Origin: Lentisphaeria bacterium UBA4640
GTDB taxonomy: Bacteria > Verrucomicrobiota > Lentisphaeria > Victivallales > UBA1829
Assembly: GCA_002405835.1 (NCBI GenBank)
Contig: DHMO01000030.1
Span: forward strand, 89,578 to 153,577
Reading direction: 5' to 3'
Length of the DNA: 64,000 nucleotides
Shown: positions 1-7,527 of the stretch, in pieces
Position numbering within the stretch: position 1 is the first letter of the stretch
Layout: each line of letters starts with the position of its first letter
The notes under the pieces: model-generated
Told to the model about the DNA's origin: nothing
Seen by the model: the letters and a program-made list of their open reading frames with translations, nothing else
The model's database searches: none
Program-made: the position numbers and the translations under genes

Positions 1-2
1 GC

Positions 3-314
3 ATTGCGATGGGTGCGATCGGCAGCGACATTGCGATCAACAGCGCCTCGATAGCGCTTATGACGAACGACCTGCGCCGCATTCCGCTGCTGATTACGCT
101 TTCCAGAAAATCTGCGTCGGTCATCAACCAGAACCTCGTGTTCGGTATGCTGTTTGTGATCTGCGGCATCATCCTTTCGGTGTTCGGACAGATGAATCCG
201 GTTCTTGCAGCGGTGCTGCACACGGTCAGCACGCTGATTGTCATCTTCAACAGTGCGCGTCTGGTGAGAACCGGCGAGGAGATCACCCGCGCGGAAAATA
301 CCGCGAAACAGTAA
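3..314 (+). CDS. Heavy-metal P-type ATPase, C-terminal fragment (5' end outside window)
   Basis: This is the last 103 codons of a gene that begins upstream of the window. The first residues read IAMGAIGSDIAINSASIALM, which matches the hinge motif near the end of the P domain of P1B-type metal-exporting ATPases, where a conserved GxGxxDxxA-like stretch precedes the last two membrane helices. Two hydrophobic helices follow (around LVFGMLFVICGIILSVFG and AVLHTVSTLIVIFN), then a short polar tail, as expected for CadA/ZntA/CopA-type pumps. The catalytic DKTG and metal-binding CPx motifs lie outside the window, so the metal cannot be assigned. The next gene starts 15 bp downstream and may be cotranscribed. 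Confidence 0.88.
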   Translation: MAMGAIGSDIAINSASIALMTNDLRRIPLLITLSRKSASVINQNLVFGMLFVICGIILSVFGQMNPVLAAVLHTVSTLIVIFNSARLVRTGEEITRAENTAKQ

Positions 315-329
315 TTCAGGAGAGTTGAA

Positions 330-1472
330 ATGGGAAACGTTGTGGAAGCGGTCGGACTCATCAAGGAGTTCAAGGATTTCTGGAACCGTCCGAAGGCGAA
401 AGCCGTCAACGATATTGATTTCGAGGTCCGGGAAGGCGAAGTGCTCGGTCTGCTCGGTCCGAACGGCTCGGGAAAATCCACCACGGTGAAAATGCTGCTC
501 GGTCTGCTCTATCCGACAGCCGGCCGTCTCACCGTCTTCGGCCGTTCCCCGCGCGACGTCGATACCAAGAAGATGATCGGCTATCTGCCCGAGGAGACGT
601 ATCTTTACAAGTACCTCACGGCGGCGGAGACGCTTGATTTCTTCGCGTCGCTCTTCAACCTTTCCGCCGCGGAACGCAAGCTCCGCACGGAGCAGCTGCT
701 CGACATGGTCGGTCTGTCGCACGCCCGCAACCGCCAGGTCGGCGAGTTCTCGAAAGGCATGGCGCGCCGTATCGGTCTCGCGCAGGCGATGATCAACGAC
801 CCCGCGTTCCTGATACTTGATGAACCCACCTCCGGGCTCGACCCGATCGGCTGCAAAGAGGTCAAGGACCTCATCCGTCTGCTCAAAAAACGCGGGAAAA
901 CCGTTATCGTCACCAGTCACCTGCTCGGCGACGTGGAGGATGTCTGTGACCGCGTCATGATTCTGTACGGCGGCAAAATCCGCGCGCAGGGACCGATCAG
1001 CGAACTGCTTACGGTCAAAGGTTCCAGCCGCCTCACCATGTCCGATCTGCCTGATGAGGCAATAGACCAGATTGTCTCCGTCATCAAAAAGAACGGCGGA
1101 ACGTATACGCTGGATCATCCGCGCATGAGTCTGGAAGATTTCTTCCTCGACGTTGTGAACAAGGCGAAACGCGAGAGCGTGGAGACTTCCGGTGCGACTT
1201 CGGGCGGGGAAATCGCGGATTATCTTTCCGGCGGCGTTGATTCCAAAGAGAAACTTGAAGTGCTTGCCGGACTCAAGAAGCCGGAGCCGCCGAAACCGGA
1301 ACCGGTCAAGGCTGAACTGCAGGTTGATGAACTGCGTCTGACCGCTCTTGAATCCGACGATGCTCCGAAACCGGAGCCGGAGGATGCAAAAGAGCTCAAC
1401 GCCGCAAGGGAACAGCTCAATGAGGCGAATCAGAAGCTCAAAGATCTTCTCTCCGGAAAAAAAGATCTGTGA
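330..1472 (+). CDS. ABC transporter ATP-binding protein with a Pro/Glu/Lys-rich C-terminal extension
   Basis: This is the nucleotide-binding subunit of an ABC-2-type exporter. Residues 43-51 are the Walker A GPNGSGKST. The Q-loop region reads GYLPEE, with Glu in place of Gln as in many ABC-2 ATPases. The signature region is FSKGMARRIGLAQAM, Walker B is LILDEPTSGLDP and the H-loop is TSH. The usual domain ends near residue 270. About 110 further residues follow, rich in Pro, Glu and Lys, ending in a short predicted coiled coil (AREQLNEANQKLKDLL). The ATG has a good AGGAGAG ribosome site. The permease begins 15 bp downstream and the pair continues into a third gene, so this is one operon. The cargo is unknown. 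Confidence 0.93.
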   Translation: MGNVVEAVGLIKEFKDFWNRPKAKAVNDIDFEVREGEVLGLLGPNGSGKSTTVKMLLGLLYPTAGRLTVFGRSPRDVDTKKMIGYLPEETYLYKYLTAAETLDFFASLFNLSAAERKLRTEQLLDMVGLSHARNRQVGEFSKGMARRIGLAQAMINDPAFLILDEPTSGLDPIGCKEVKDLIRLLKKRGKTVIVTSHLLGDVEDVCDRVMILYGGKIRAQGPISELLTVKGSSRLTMSDLPDEAIDQIVSVIKKNGGTYTLDHPRMSLEDFFLDVVNKAKRESVETSGATSGGEIADYLSGGVDSKEKLEVLAGLKKPEPPKPEPVKAELQVDELRLTALESDDAPKPEPEDAKELNAAREQLNEANQKLKDLLSGKKDL

Positions 1473-1487
1473 CGCGGAGGAGTTGAA

Positions 1488-2936
1488 ATGACTTCGTTTT
1501 CTGCCATTGTCAAGCTGACCTGCCGGAGTGCCGTGCGTTCCCATGTGTTCCAGTTCCTGCTGTTCGTGCTTCTGCTGGGCGTTCTGCTTGTGCCGAACAC
1601 AATCAAAGGCGACGGAACCGCATACGGCTACATGCAGGTTTCTCTGGAGTACAGCTTCACGTTTATCACGGTCATGCTGATGCTTTCGGGCGTCTGGCTC
1701 GGCTGCCAGACCATGACTGCGGATGTGGAGGACTGCCGGCTGCACCTGATCGTCGTCAAACCCGTTTCCCGCTATGTCGTCTGGCTCGGAAAGTTCACCG
1801 GCGTGCTTGCCGTGCTTGCGGCGCTGCTGCTGATCTCTTCCGCCGTGGTTTACGGCTTTATTCTCTACCAGAGCGGCCGTCAGGATTTCCCGCCGGAGGA
1901 GCGCGCCCGCATGGAAAACGAAGTGCTCACCGGACGCCGCGCCTACCGGCCCGAACTGCCGGATGTGAAAGCGATTGCGCTCAAGGCGTTCAATGAAAAG
2001 AAGAATTCGCAGGGCGTGCTCATTTCGCAGGTGCTCACCGGAGATGACCGCGCGAAGGCGATTGACGTCATATACCGTCAGATTGTCGCCGCGATGGCGG
2101 AAATTCCGGCGGGCAAGACCCGTTACTGGCTTTACAAGGGGCTTCCGGACAAGATTCCCGACGACAGCACGTTCTTCATCCGTTACCGCGCGTATTCAGG
2201 CATGGTCGATGTTCAGCAGAGTCAGGATCACGGTTACGGTGCGTGGGGAGCGGTGATCAATTATATCGAAAAGCCCGATCCGAAGACTTTGAAGCCCGGC
2301 GAAAAAGCACCGGATCCGGTGCCGGGCCAGGTCTATGAGTTGCGTAAGCCGGAACAGATTCTGACGGCCGCGATGAACGAATTTGAACTTCCCGCGGACG
2401 GAATCATTGCGAACGGCGAAGCGGTGATCGGGTTCACGAACCTGGCGCCAAACGGAAAACCGCTCGTCATTCAGGTGGCGGACGGTCCGACTCTGCTGCT
2501 CAAGGAAACCGGATTTTTTGCGAACTATGTGCGCGGCGTGTTCATGATTTTCCTCGGCGTGACGGCATCGGTTCTGGTGGCGGTTTCGCTCGCGTCGTTC
2601 CTCTCCATGCCGACGGCGATTTTCATCACGATCTCGTATATGGCGTTCGGCTTCTTCGCGTCGTTCCTGATTTCGAGCGAGGCGACGTACGGCGGACTTG
2701 ACATGCCGGCGATGGATCTTTACGGCTACTGGTTGGGACGCACTCTGCATTCTATGATTATTCCGCTTCAGAAGTTCGGCATATCGGACGCAATCGCGAA
2801 CGGCGAACTCATCGAACTTTCGGTAATCGGTTCGGCGATTCTCTTCCAGATCGTGCTGAAAGGTGTTCCGCTCGCCCTGCTCGGAGCGTGGCTTTACAAC
2901 CGCCGCGAGCTTTCGCTCGCCGCAATCCGGAGGTAA
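1488..2936 (+). CDS. ABC-2 type transporter permease
   Basis: This 482-residue integral membrane protein is the partner of the ATPase just upstream. An N-terminal hydrophobic segment (VFQFLLFVLLLGVLLVP) is followed by two more helices in the first 125 residues. A large soluble insertion of roughly 200 residues, probably extracytoplasmic, comes next, and about three helices fill the last 130 residues. That layout (one early helix, a large loop, a C-terminal helical bundle) is typical of ABC-2 membrane subunits of the NosY/GldF sort. The start has a GGAGG ribosome site. The gene lies between its ATPase and a membrane-anchored protein, each a few bases away. The substrate is not predictable. Confidence 0.88.
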   Translation: MTSFSAIVKLTCRSAVRSHVFQFLLFVLLLGVLLVPNTIKGDGTAYGYMQVSLEYSFTFITVMLMLSGVWLGCQTMTADVEDCRLHLIVVKPVSRYVVWLGKFTGVLAVLAALLLISSAVVYGFILYQSGRQDFPPEERARMENEVLTGRRAYRPELPDVKAIALKAFNEKKNSQGVLISQVLTGDDRAKAIDVIYRQIVAAMAEIPAGKTRYWLYKGLPDKIPDDSTFFIRYRAYSGMVDVQQSQDHGYGAWGAVINYIEKPDPKTLKPGEKAPDPVPGQVYELRKPEQILTAAMNEFELPADGIIANGEAVIGFTNLAPNGKPLVIQVADGPTLLLKETGFFANYVRGVFMIFLGVTASVLVAVSLASFLSMPTAIFITISYMAFGFFASFLISSEATYGGLDMPAMDLYGYWLGRTLHSMIIPLQKFGISDAIANGELIELSVIGSAILFQIVLKGVPLALLGAWLYNRRELSLAAIRR

Positions 2937-2942
2937 AATATC

Positions 2943-4529
2943 ATGTATTTCAGACGTTTCCGAATCTGGTTTTTCGCGCTCGCCGCGTTCGCTGTTCTCA
3001 TCGGCGCGACGCTGCTTGTGCAGAAACGGCTCGACAATATCGTGAAGACCGACAAGCTGGTCGATGAAGCCAGCATCGAGGGACTTCCTCCGACGGTCGC
3101 ATTCACCACGGTTGCTCTCGGCGGTTTCCGCGGCGTTCTCGCGGATATGCTCTGGCTCCGGACAAACGGACTCCAGCAGCAGGGAAAATACTTCGAGATG
3201 GTGCAGCTCGCATCATGGATCACCAAACTTCAGCCGAAGTTCACCGGTGCAACCGCCTATCTCGCGTGGAACATGGCATACAACATCTCTGTCACCTACA
3301 CTTCCCCCGTCGACCGCTGGCGCTGGGTGCAGCGCGGAATTGAACTCATCCGCGACGAGGCGCTCAACTACAACGCCAACGACCCGCTGCTCTACCGTGA
3401 GCTCGGCTGGATTTACCAGCACAAAATCGGCAACATGCTTGACGACGCCCAGCGTTATTACAAGTACATGATCTGCAAGGAGATGATGAAGGTCTACAAC
3501 GGCGATTCCCCCGACTGGAAAGCGTTTGCCGCCGCGCCGAAAACCATCTCCGAATTCCGCAGACTCCATGCGGATGACGCGAAGCTCTTTGACGCCGTCA
3601 AAGCCGCCGGATTCGAGAATCTGGAAGCTCTTTCCGCCGCGTTCCGCAAAGAGGGCGTCCTGCCGGAAAAACTCGCGGAATCGCTTGCGCCGGAAACGAA
3701 AAGCGAACTTGACACCTTCCTCCGTGCTCTCTGGCTGCGCGAGTATTACAAGCTCCGTCCGGAAATCGTGCTGGAAATCAATCAGAAATACGGCGAACTC
3801 GACTGGCGTCTCTCCGATTCCTTCGCGATCTACTGGGCGACGCTCGGCATCATGTACAGTCCGAAGCGCGAGAGCATCGACTGCGACCGCATGATTACGC
3901 AGTCGCTGAAGGAGTCGTTCATTGCCGGCCGCATTCTGCTTCCGGGCAAGGAGCCGAGCATGAACTACATGCTCATCCCGAACCTCGGTATTGTCGATGC
4001 GGTTCGCGAAGGGTATCTTGACGCCTACAAGCGCAACGAAACGCTCACCTTCAAGAGCGCGCTCGACAACTTCATGAAGAACGCCGCCGTAACGCTCTAC
4101 AGCTACGGCAAATACGCAAAGGCGCGCGAATACTTCCGCCTTATCCGCAAGGAACGGCGCGGCGATCCGCGGTATCAGGATTTCGACACGTTCATTCTCC
4201 GCGAATGGACCGAGGACATCAAGGACGGCAGTTACAAGCAGGTCCACGAGCTGATCAGCGGTCTGATCTTCCAGAGCTGTCTGCTGCTCGGTTACGACGA
4301 TGAGGAGGGCGCGTCCGCGCATCTGAAACTCGCGGAGATCGCCTACAACCGTTTCCAGAAGGAGTTCGACGACGAGAAGGGACGTGTGCGTCTCCCGCCG
4401 TTCGATATGATGAAGACGGAGATTGCGCGCAGTGTCGTTCAGAACTTCCCCGCCATCGGCGAACGGGTGAAAGCCTACATTTCCGCTGCGCAGGTGGAGA
4501 AATCGGAGAAGGCGGAAGCTCCGAAGTAA
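2943..4529 (+). CDS. Membrane-anchored helical (TPR-like) protein of the ABC operon, unknown function
   Basis: This 528-residue protein starts with a short basic stretch and one hydrophobic segment (IWFFALAAFAVLIGATLLV), an uncleaved signal anchor or signal peptide. The rest is soluble and mostly helical, with Trp/Tyr-rich repeats that look like degenerate TPRs, for example ELGWIYQHKIGNMLDDAQRYY and YSYGKYAKAREYFRLI. No catalytic motif was recognised. It begins 6 bp after the permease with GGAGG upstream, so it is translated with the exporter and may be a periplasmic partner of it. A very long antisense reading frame over this gene is a codon-bias shadow. Confidence is high that the gene is real and low for any role. 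Confidence 0.85.
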   Translation: MYFRRFRIWFFALAAFAVLIGATLLVQKRLDNIVKTDKLVDEASIEGLPPTVAFTTVALGGFRGVLADMLWLRTNGLQQQGKYFEMVQLASWITKLQPKFTGATAYLAWNMAYNISVTYTSPVDRWRWVQRGIELIRDEALNYNANDPLLYRELGWIYQHKIGNMLDDAQRYYKYMICKEMMKVYNGDSPDWKAFAAAPKTISEFRRLHADDAKLFDAVKAAGFENLEALSAAFRKEGVLPEKLAESLAPETKSELDTFLRALWLREYYKLRPEIVLEINQKYGELDWRLSDSFAIYWATLGIMYSPKRESIDCDRMITQSLKESFIAGRILLPGKEPSMNYMLIPNLGIVDAVREGYLDAYKRNETLTFKSALDNFMKNAAVTLYSYGKYAKAREYFRLIRKERRGDPRYQDFDTFILREWTEDIKDGSYKQVHELISGLIFQSCLLLGYDDEEGASAHLKLAEIAYNRFQKEFDDEKGRVRLPPFDMMKTEIARSVVQNFPAIGERVKAYISAAQVEKSEKAEAPK

Positions 4530-4558
4530 AAATCTTTTGGACAATATTGCGTTTTTTG

Positions 4559-4610
4559 CCCCGAAAATCCGCTTTCCGGACGATTGTCCAAGCGGATTTC
4601 GCATTTCGGG
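4559..4610. promoter_or_regulatory. Hairpin upstream of the 4648 gene, with an overlapping alternative pairing
   Basis: AAATCCGCTT (4565-4574) pairs perfectly with AAGCGGATTT (4590-4599). A nested GGAC/GTCC stem (4578-4581 with 4586-4589) closes a GATT loop, and CCCGAA/TTCGGG can extend the base. No T-tract follows, so it is not a standard terminator. GGACAAT at 4539-4545 could instead pair with ATTGTCC at 4583-4589, which would break the inner stem. It may end the ABC operon or act in the leader of the next gene. Confidence 0.45.
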
Positions 4611-4612
4611 TG

Positions 4613-4618
4613 TATAAT
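4613..4618 (+). promoter_or_regulatory. Consensus -10 box TATAAT upstream of the 4648 gene
   Basis: TATAAT lies 30 bp before the preferred ATG at 4648. No convincing -35 box lies 16-18 bp upstream, because that area is taken up by the hairpin. Promoter assignment is therefore tentative. Confidence 0.4.
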
Positions 4619-4647
4619 ATATGCGTAATCAGACAAGGAGAACGCAT

Positions 4648-7107
4648 ATGCACCTGAAAAATGTTACGCTGGAGCTCAGCTCCAAACCGTTCCGGGATGA
4701 CTCGGAAGCGATGATGTACGCGGTCTGCCGCCGCATGTTCACCCAGTGGAAGCCGCTGACGGATACGGCGGATATTGTATCCGTTATGCTCTGGACCTCG
4801 GACGGGAGCGAGATTTTTGAATATTCCGGAGATCTTTCACAGACGTTTGAGTGGGCGTACTGGGCGGGATGCGCAAACCACACGCCGTGTCCGGAGAACG
4901 CCACGGAGCGGCAGAAACATCAGACGCATCACTATCCGGTCAAGGTCATTCCGGATGCCGCGCCGCGCTCCTACGCGTGGCTGAAACGTCTGATTGAAGT
5001 CATCCGCGAGACGGGAGCGGAGATCGCGCAGAAACCGGTCCGCATCGGCGCAACCTACGACAACGGTCCCGAATTCGCCGTTTCCAAATTCAAATATGAG
5101 AAGCATCCCGAGATCTGCGGGGGACACACCATGTTCGCGAACAGCGTTGTCACCTGCACTGCGCGTTTCCATGCTGATTCGGAGCGCTACGCGGCGTATC
5201 CGGACGGCATTCCGGAGGGAACATCGGTCGGAACCTTCCTCGCAAAACAGTACAAGGCAATGGAAAAAGACCTAGGGTTCGACTATCTCTGGCTCTCCAA
5301 CGGCATGGGGTTCGGGACTGAGACCTGGGGAATAACCGGAATGCTGTTCGACAAACACATGTTTCATCCGGAAAAGGCGGGCGAGGCGGCGGACCGGATG
5401 CTCTCGTTCTGGAAGGATTTCTTTGATGCGTATCCGGAATGCGTTGTCGAAACGCGCGGCAGCAACTACTCCGCCGGTCTGGAGATTGCGACGGACGCAT
5501 GCCCCATCCGCGAGCTTTACGGCAAGTACAGAATCGCACCTCCGGTCAACTCCCCGTGGGCGGCGCTGAACTTCAACACCGGACTCGAAATCGTCGCGTG
5601 GATGTCCCACATCGCGGAACTGCCCGACGACCGTCTCCCGTTCCGCTATTACATCCACGATCCCTGGTTCTGCAACAGTCCGTGGCTCGACCGCTACGCA
5701 CGGGAACCGTGGGATCTTTATCCGGTTCTCGCAGTTTCCAGAATAGATGAAAACGGACGGACTGTCACCGCCAACAGTGTCGCTCTGCTTTCGGTCGACA
5801 GCACGTGGGGTGAGCTGCCGGATCAGGTTCCCCGCGAAGTCATTCCGCACCTGTTTGAGGCGTTTGACCGCGCGCCGGACCAGCCTTCGCCGCTCGTCTG
5901 GGTCTACCCGTTCGACGAGTATACCGACCATGTGCGCGGCGCGAACCCGCGTCCGGATATCGTGTTTACGGAGGAGATGTTCATCGGCGAATGCGTGCAG
6001 GAGGGACTTCCGCTGAATACGGTTGTCAGCACGCGCATTTTCCGCAAACTGACCGCGGAGAAGAACCCGGTTTTGAAGGGGAAAATCCTTGTCGTTCCGG
6101 TTTCCGCCGCCGACGGAGCGAATATGGATGCTCTGGAATCGCATCTTGCTTCGGGCGGAAAGGTTCTGTTTTACGGCGTGATGCAGGGAGCACCGGAGCG
6201 TGCGAAAGCTCTGCTTCAGCTGCGTGCGGATACTGCGGTTTCCGGTGATGTCACAGTTGAAAACCGCATGAAGGGCGACGTCTGTCCGGATGAATTCCCT
6301 TCAACGGTGCATATTCTTCCGCAGTATTCGTGCGGAGGACTCACGGAGGTCCCGTCGGAGGGGGCGTCATTCCTGACGCGTGCGGTTGCCCGGATCAATG
6401 GAGCGGAACGCATTCTTGCGCTGAGCCGGAGGCTTGAAAACGGTGCGGAAATCGGATTTGTCCGTGCGGTCCTTCCCGCATCGAACGATGTGTGGGGCGG
6501 ACGCAACTTTGATTATGCGAAAGACGGTGAGATATTCCCCGCGCCGCGTCTGCTGCGTGATCTTGCCGGGGAATTCGGCTGGCAGCTCGCCTGTGCGCTC
6601 CGTTCACCTGAATCGAAGGTTCCGCGCACGAGTATTTCGCGTCATGACAATGCGTTTTTCTTCTCGATGTACACGCCTGATACAACTGCGGAGATGCATG
6701 TGAACACTCCGTACGGTGTTCCGCTTGCGATAGAGGGCGAGACGTGGATTGACGAATCCGGCAGCGGCGTATGGCATCCGGAGAAGAGCTGGCGCCGGGA
6801 GTGCCGCTGCTTTGTGAAGCAGCCGGAATCCTCGGTCGTTTCATTGAAACTTCAGCCGCAGAGCTATCCGTACTATTCGCGGTTCGGGCATCTGATGTGT
6901 TCGGGGTTGAAGAGTGCGGAAATCCGTTTCTTCCCGCCTCTTTCCGCGGGCGGGACTCCGGAGGTTGTGTGTGCTCCGGATGTCGGGATATACAACATCT
7001 TTGACAAGACGCCGATTCCTCTGGAATGGGAGCAGACCCCTGACGGTCCCTGCATCGTTGTGCGGAATGTTTCCGGCCGCGTGATATTTTCGATGGCCGC
7101 GAAATAA
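4648..7107 (+). CDS. Large protein of unknown function, possible glycoside hydrolase-like architecture
   Basis: I place the start at 4648 because AAGGAG lies 7 bp before it, giving 819 residues; an in-frame ATG at 4621 lacks such a site and overlaps the probable promoter. There is no signal peptide, so it should be cytoplasmic. The first ~450 residues are rich in Trp, Tyr and His and could form a TIM barrel. Residues ~480-540 (around KGKILVVPVSAADGAN and LASGGKVLFYGVM) resemble the class I glutamine amidotransferase-like trimerisation fold that follows the barrel in GH42 enzymes. The C-terminus looks beta-rich. I did not recognise the family or identify catalytic residues. It is monocistronic, and a structured intergenic region follows. 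Confidence 0.6.
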   Translation: MHLKNVTLELSSKPFRDDSEAMMYAVCRRMFTQWKPLTDTADIVSVMLWTSDGSEIFEYSGDLSQTFEWAYWAGCANHTPCPENATERQKHQTHHYPVKVIPDAAPRSYAWLKRLIEVIRETGAEIAQKPVRIGATYDNGPEFAVSKFKYEKHPEICGGHTMFANSVVTCTARFHADSERYAAYPDGIPEGTSVGTFLAKQYKAMEKDLGFDYLWLSNGMGFGTETWGITGMLFDKHMFHPEKAGEAADRMLSFWKDFFDAYPECVVETRGSNYSAGLEIATDACPIRELYGKYRIAPPVNSPWAALNFNTGLEIVAWMSHIAELPDDRLPFRYYIHDPWFCNSPWLDRYAREPWDLYPVLAVSRIDENGRTVTANSVALLSVDSTWGELPDQVPREVIPHLFEAFDRAPDQPSPLVWVYPFDEYTDHVRGANPRPDIVFTEEMFIGECVQEGLPLNTVVSTRIFRKLTAEKNPVLKGKILVVPVSAADGANMDALESHLASGGKVLFYGVMQGAPERAKALLQLRADTAVSGDVTVENRMKGDVCPDEFPSTVHILPQYSCGGLTEVPSEGASFLTRAVARINGAERILALSRRLENGAEIGFVRAVLPASNDVWGGRNFDYAKDGEIFPAPRLLRDLAGEFGWQLACALRSPESKVPRTSISRHDNAFFFSMYTPDTTAEMHVNTPYGVPLAIEGETWIDESGSGVWHPEKSWRRECRCFVKQPESSVVSLKLQPQSYPYYSRFGHLMCSGLKSAEIRFFPPLSAGGTPEVVCAPDVGIYNIFDKTPIPLEWEQTPDGPCIVVRNVSGRVIFSMAAK

Positions 7108-7527
7108 GGCGGCATTGCACACAAGGAAGCACTCAAAAATGGAGCAAAGAGCATGTGAGCGGATAACTCCTGTGCTGTTGCCGGAGAGATCGGAACGAAA
7201 GGATTTGTCCGGCTCCATTTTGAGGCTTCCTGCCAACAGGTGGCGGATAACGTCCGGGAAATTGTGCAACTGGCTGCTTCGTTTCAAGCACCGGGAACAG
7301 TCCATTCAATTTACTATGGGAAATCAGATGTAAGTTGTTTAATATCAAAAACTTGTTGCTTGTTTTTTTTGTTTTGCTGAAATATGAATAGTGTATTTTA
7401 AAAAATATTTAAATTGTTTAAACGTGTGGTTCTTGATTTTTATAAAACGTATGATATATTAATTGGGATGTTGGGAGTCTGTATAGGTTTTGATGTAATA
7501 TGTTTTTCTTAAAAGAAAGGGGTGGTT
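7108..7527. other. 420-bp intergenic region with an inverted repeat and an AT-rich second half
   Basis: No convincing gene was seen. The first half holds a long imperfect inverted repeat: GGAAGCACTCAAAAATGGAG at 7125-7144 against GCTCCATTTTGAGGCTTCC at 7212-7230, with about 66 bp between. GCGGATAAC occurs twice, 84 bp apart (7159 and 7243). From about 7330 the composition becomes strongly AT-rich and stays so into the next gene. A small reading frame at 7115-7333 lacks a ribosome site and resembles no known protein. Confidence 0.6.
7433..7460 (+). promoter_or_regulatory. Candidate promoter of the phosphoglycerol transferase gene
   Basis: TTGATT (7433-7438) and TATATT (7455-7460) are separated by 16 bp and lie about 67 bp before the ATG at 7528. 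The surrounding sequence is AT-rich, so chance matches are more likely than elsewhere in the window. Confidence 0.4.

Noticed and set aside
7115..7333. 72-residue frame in the intergenic region
   Set aside because: No ribosome site, crosses the inverted repeat, no recognisable protein; treated as non-coding.
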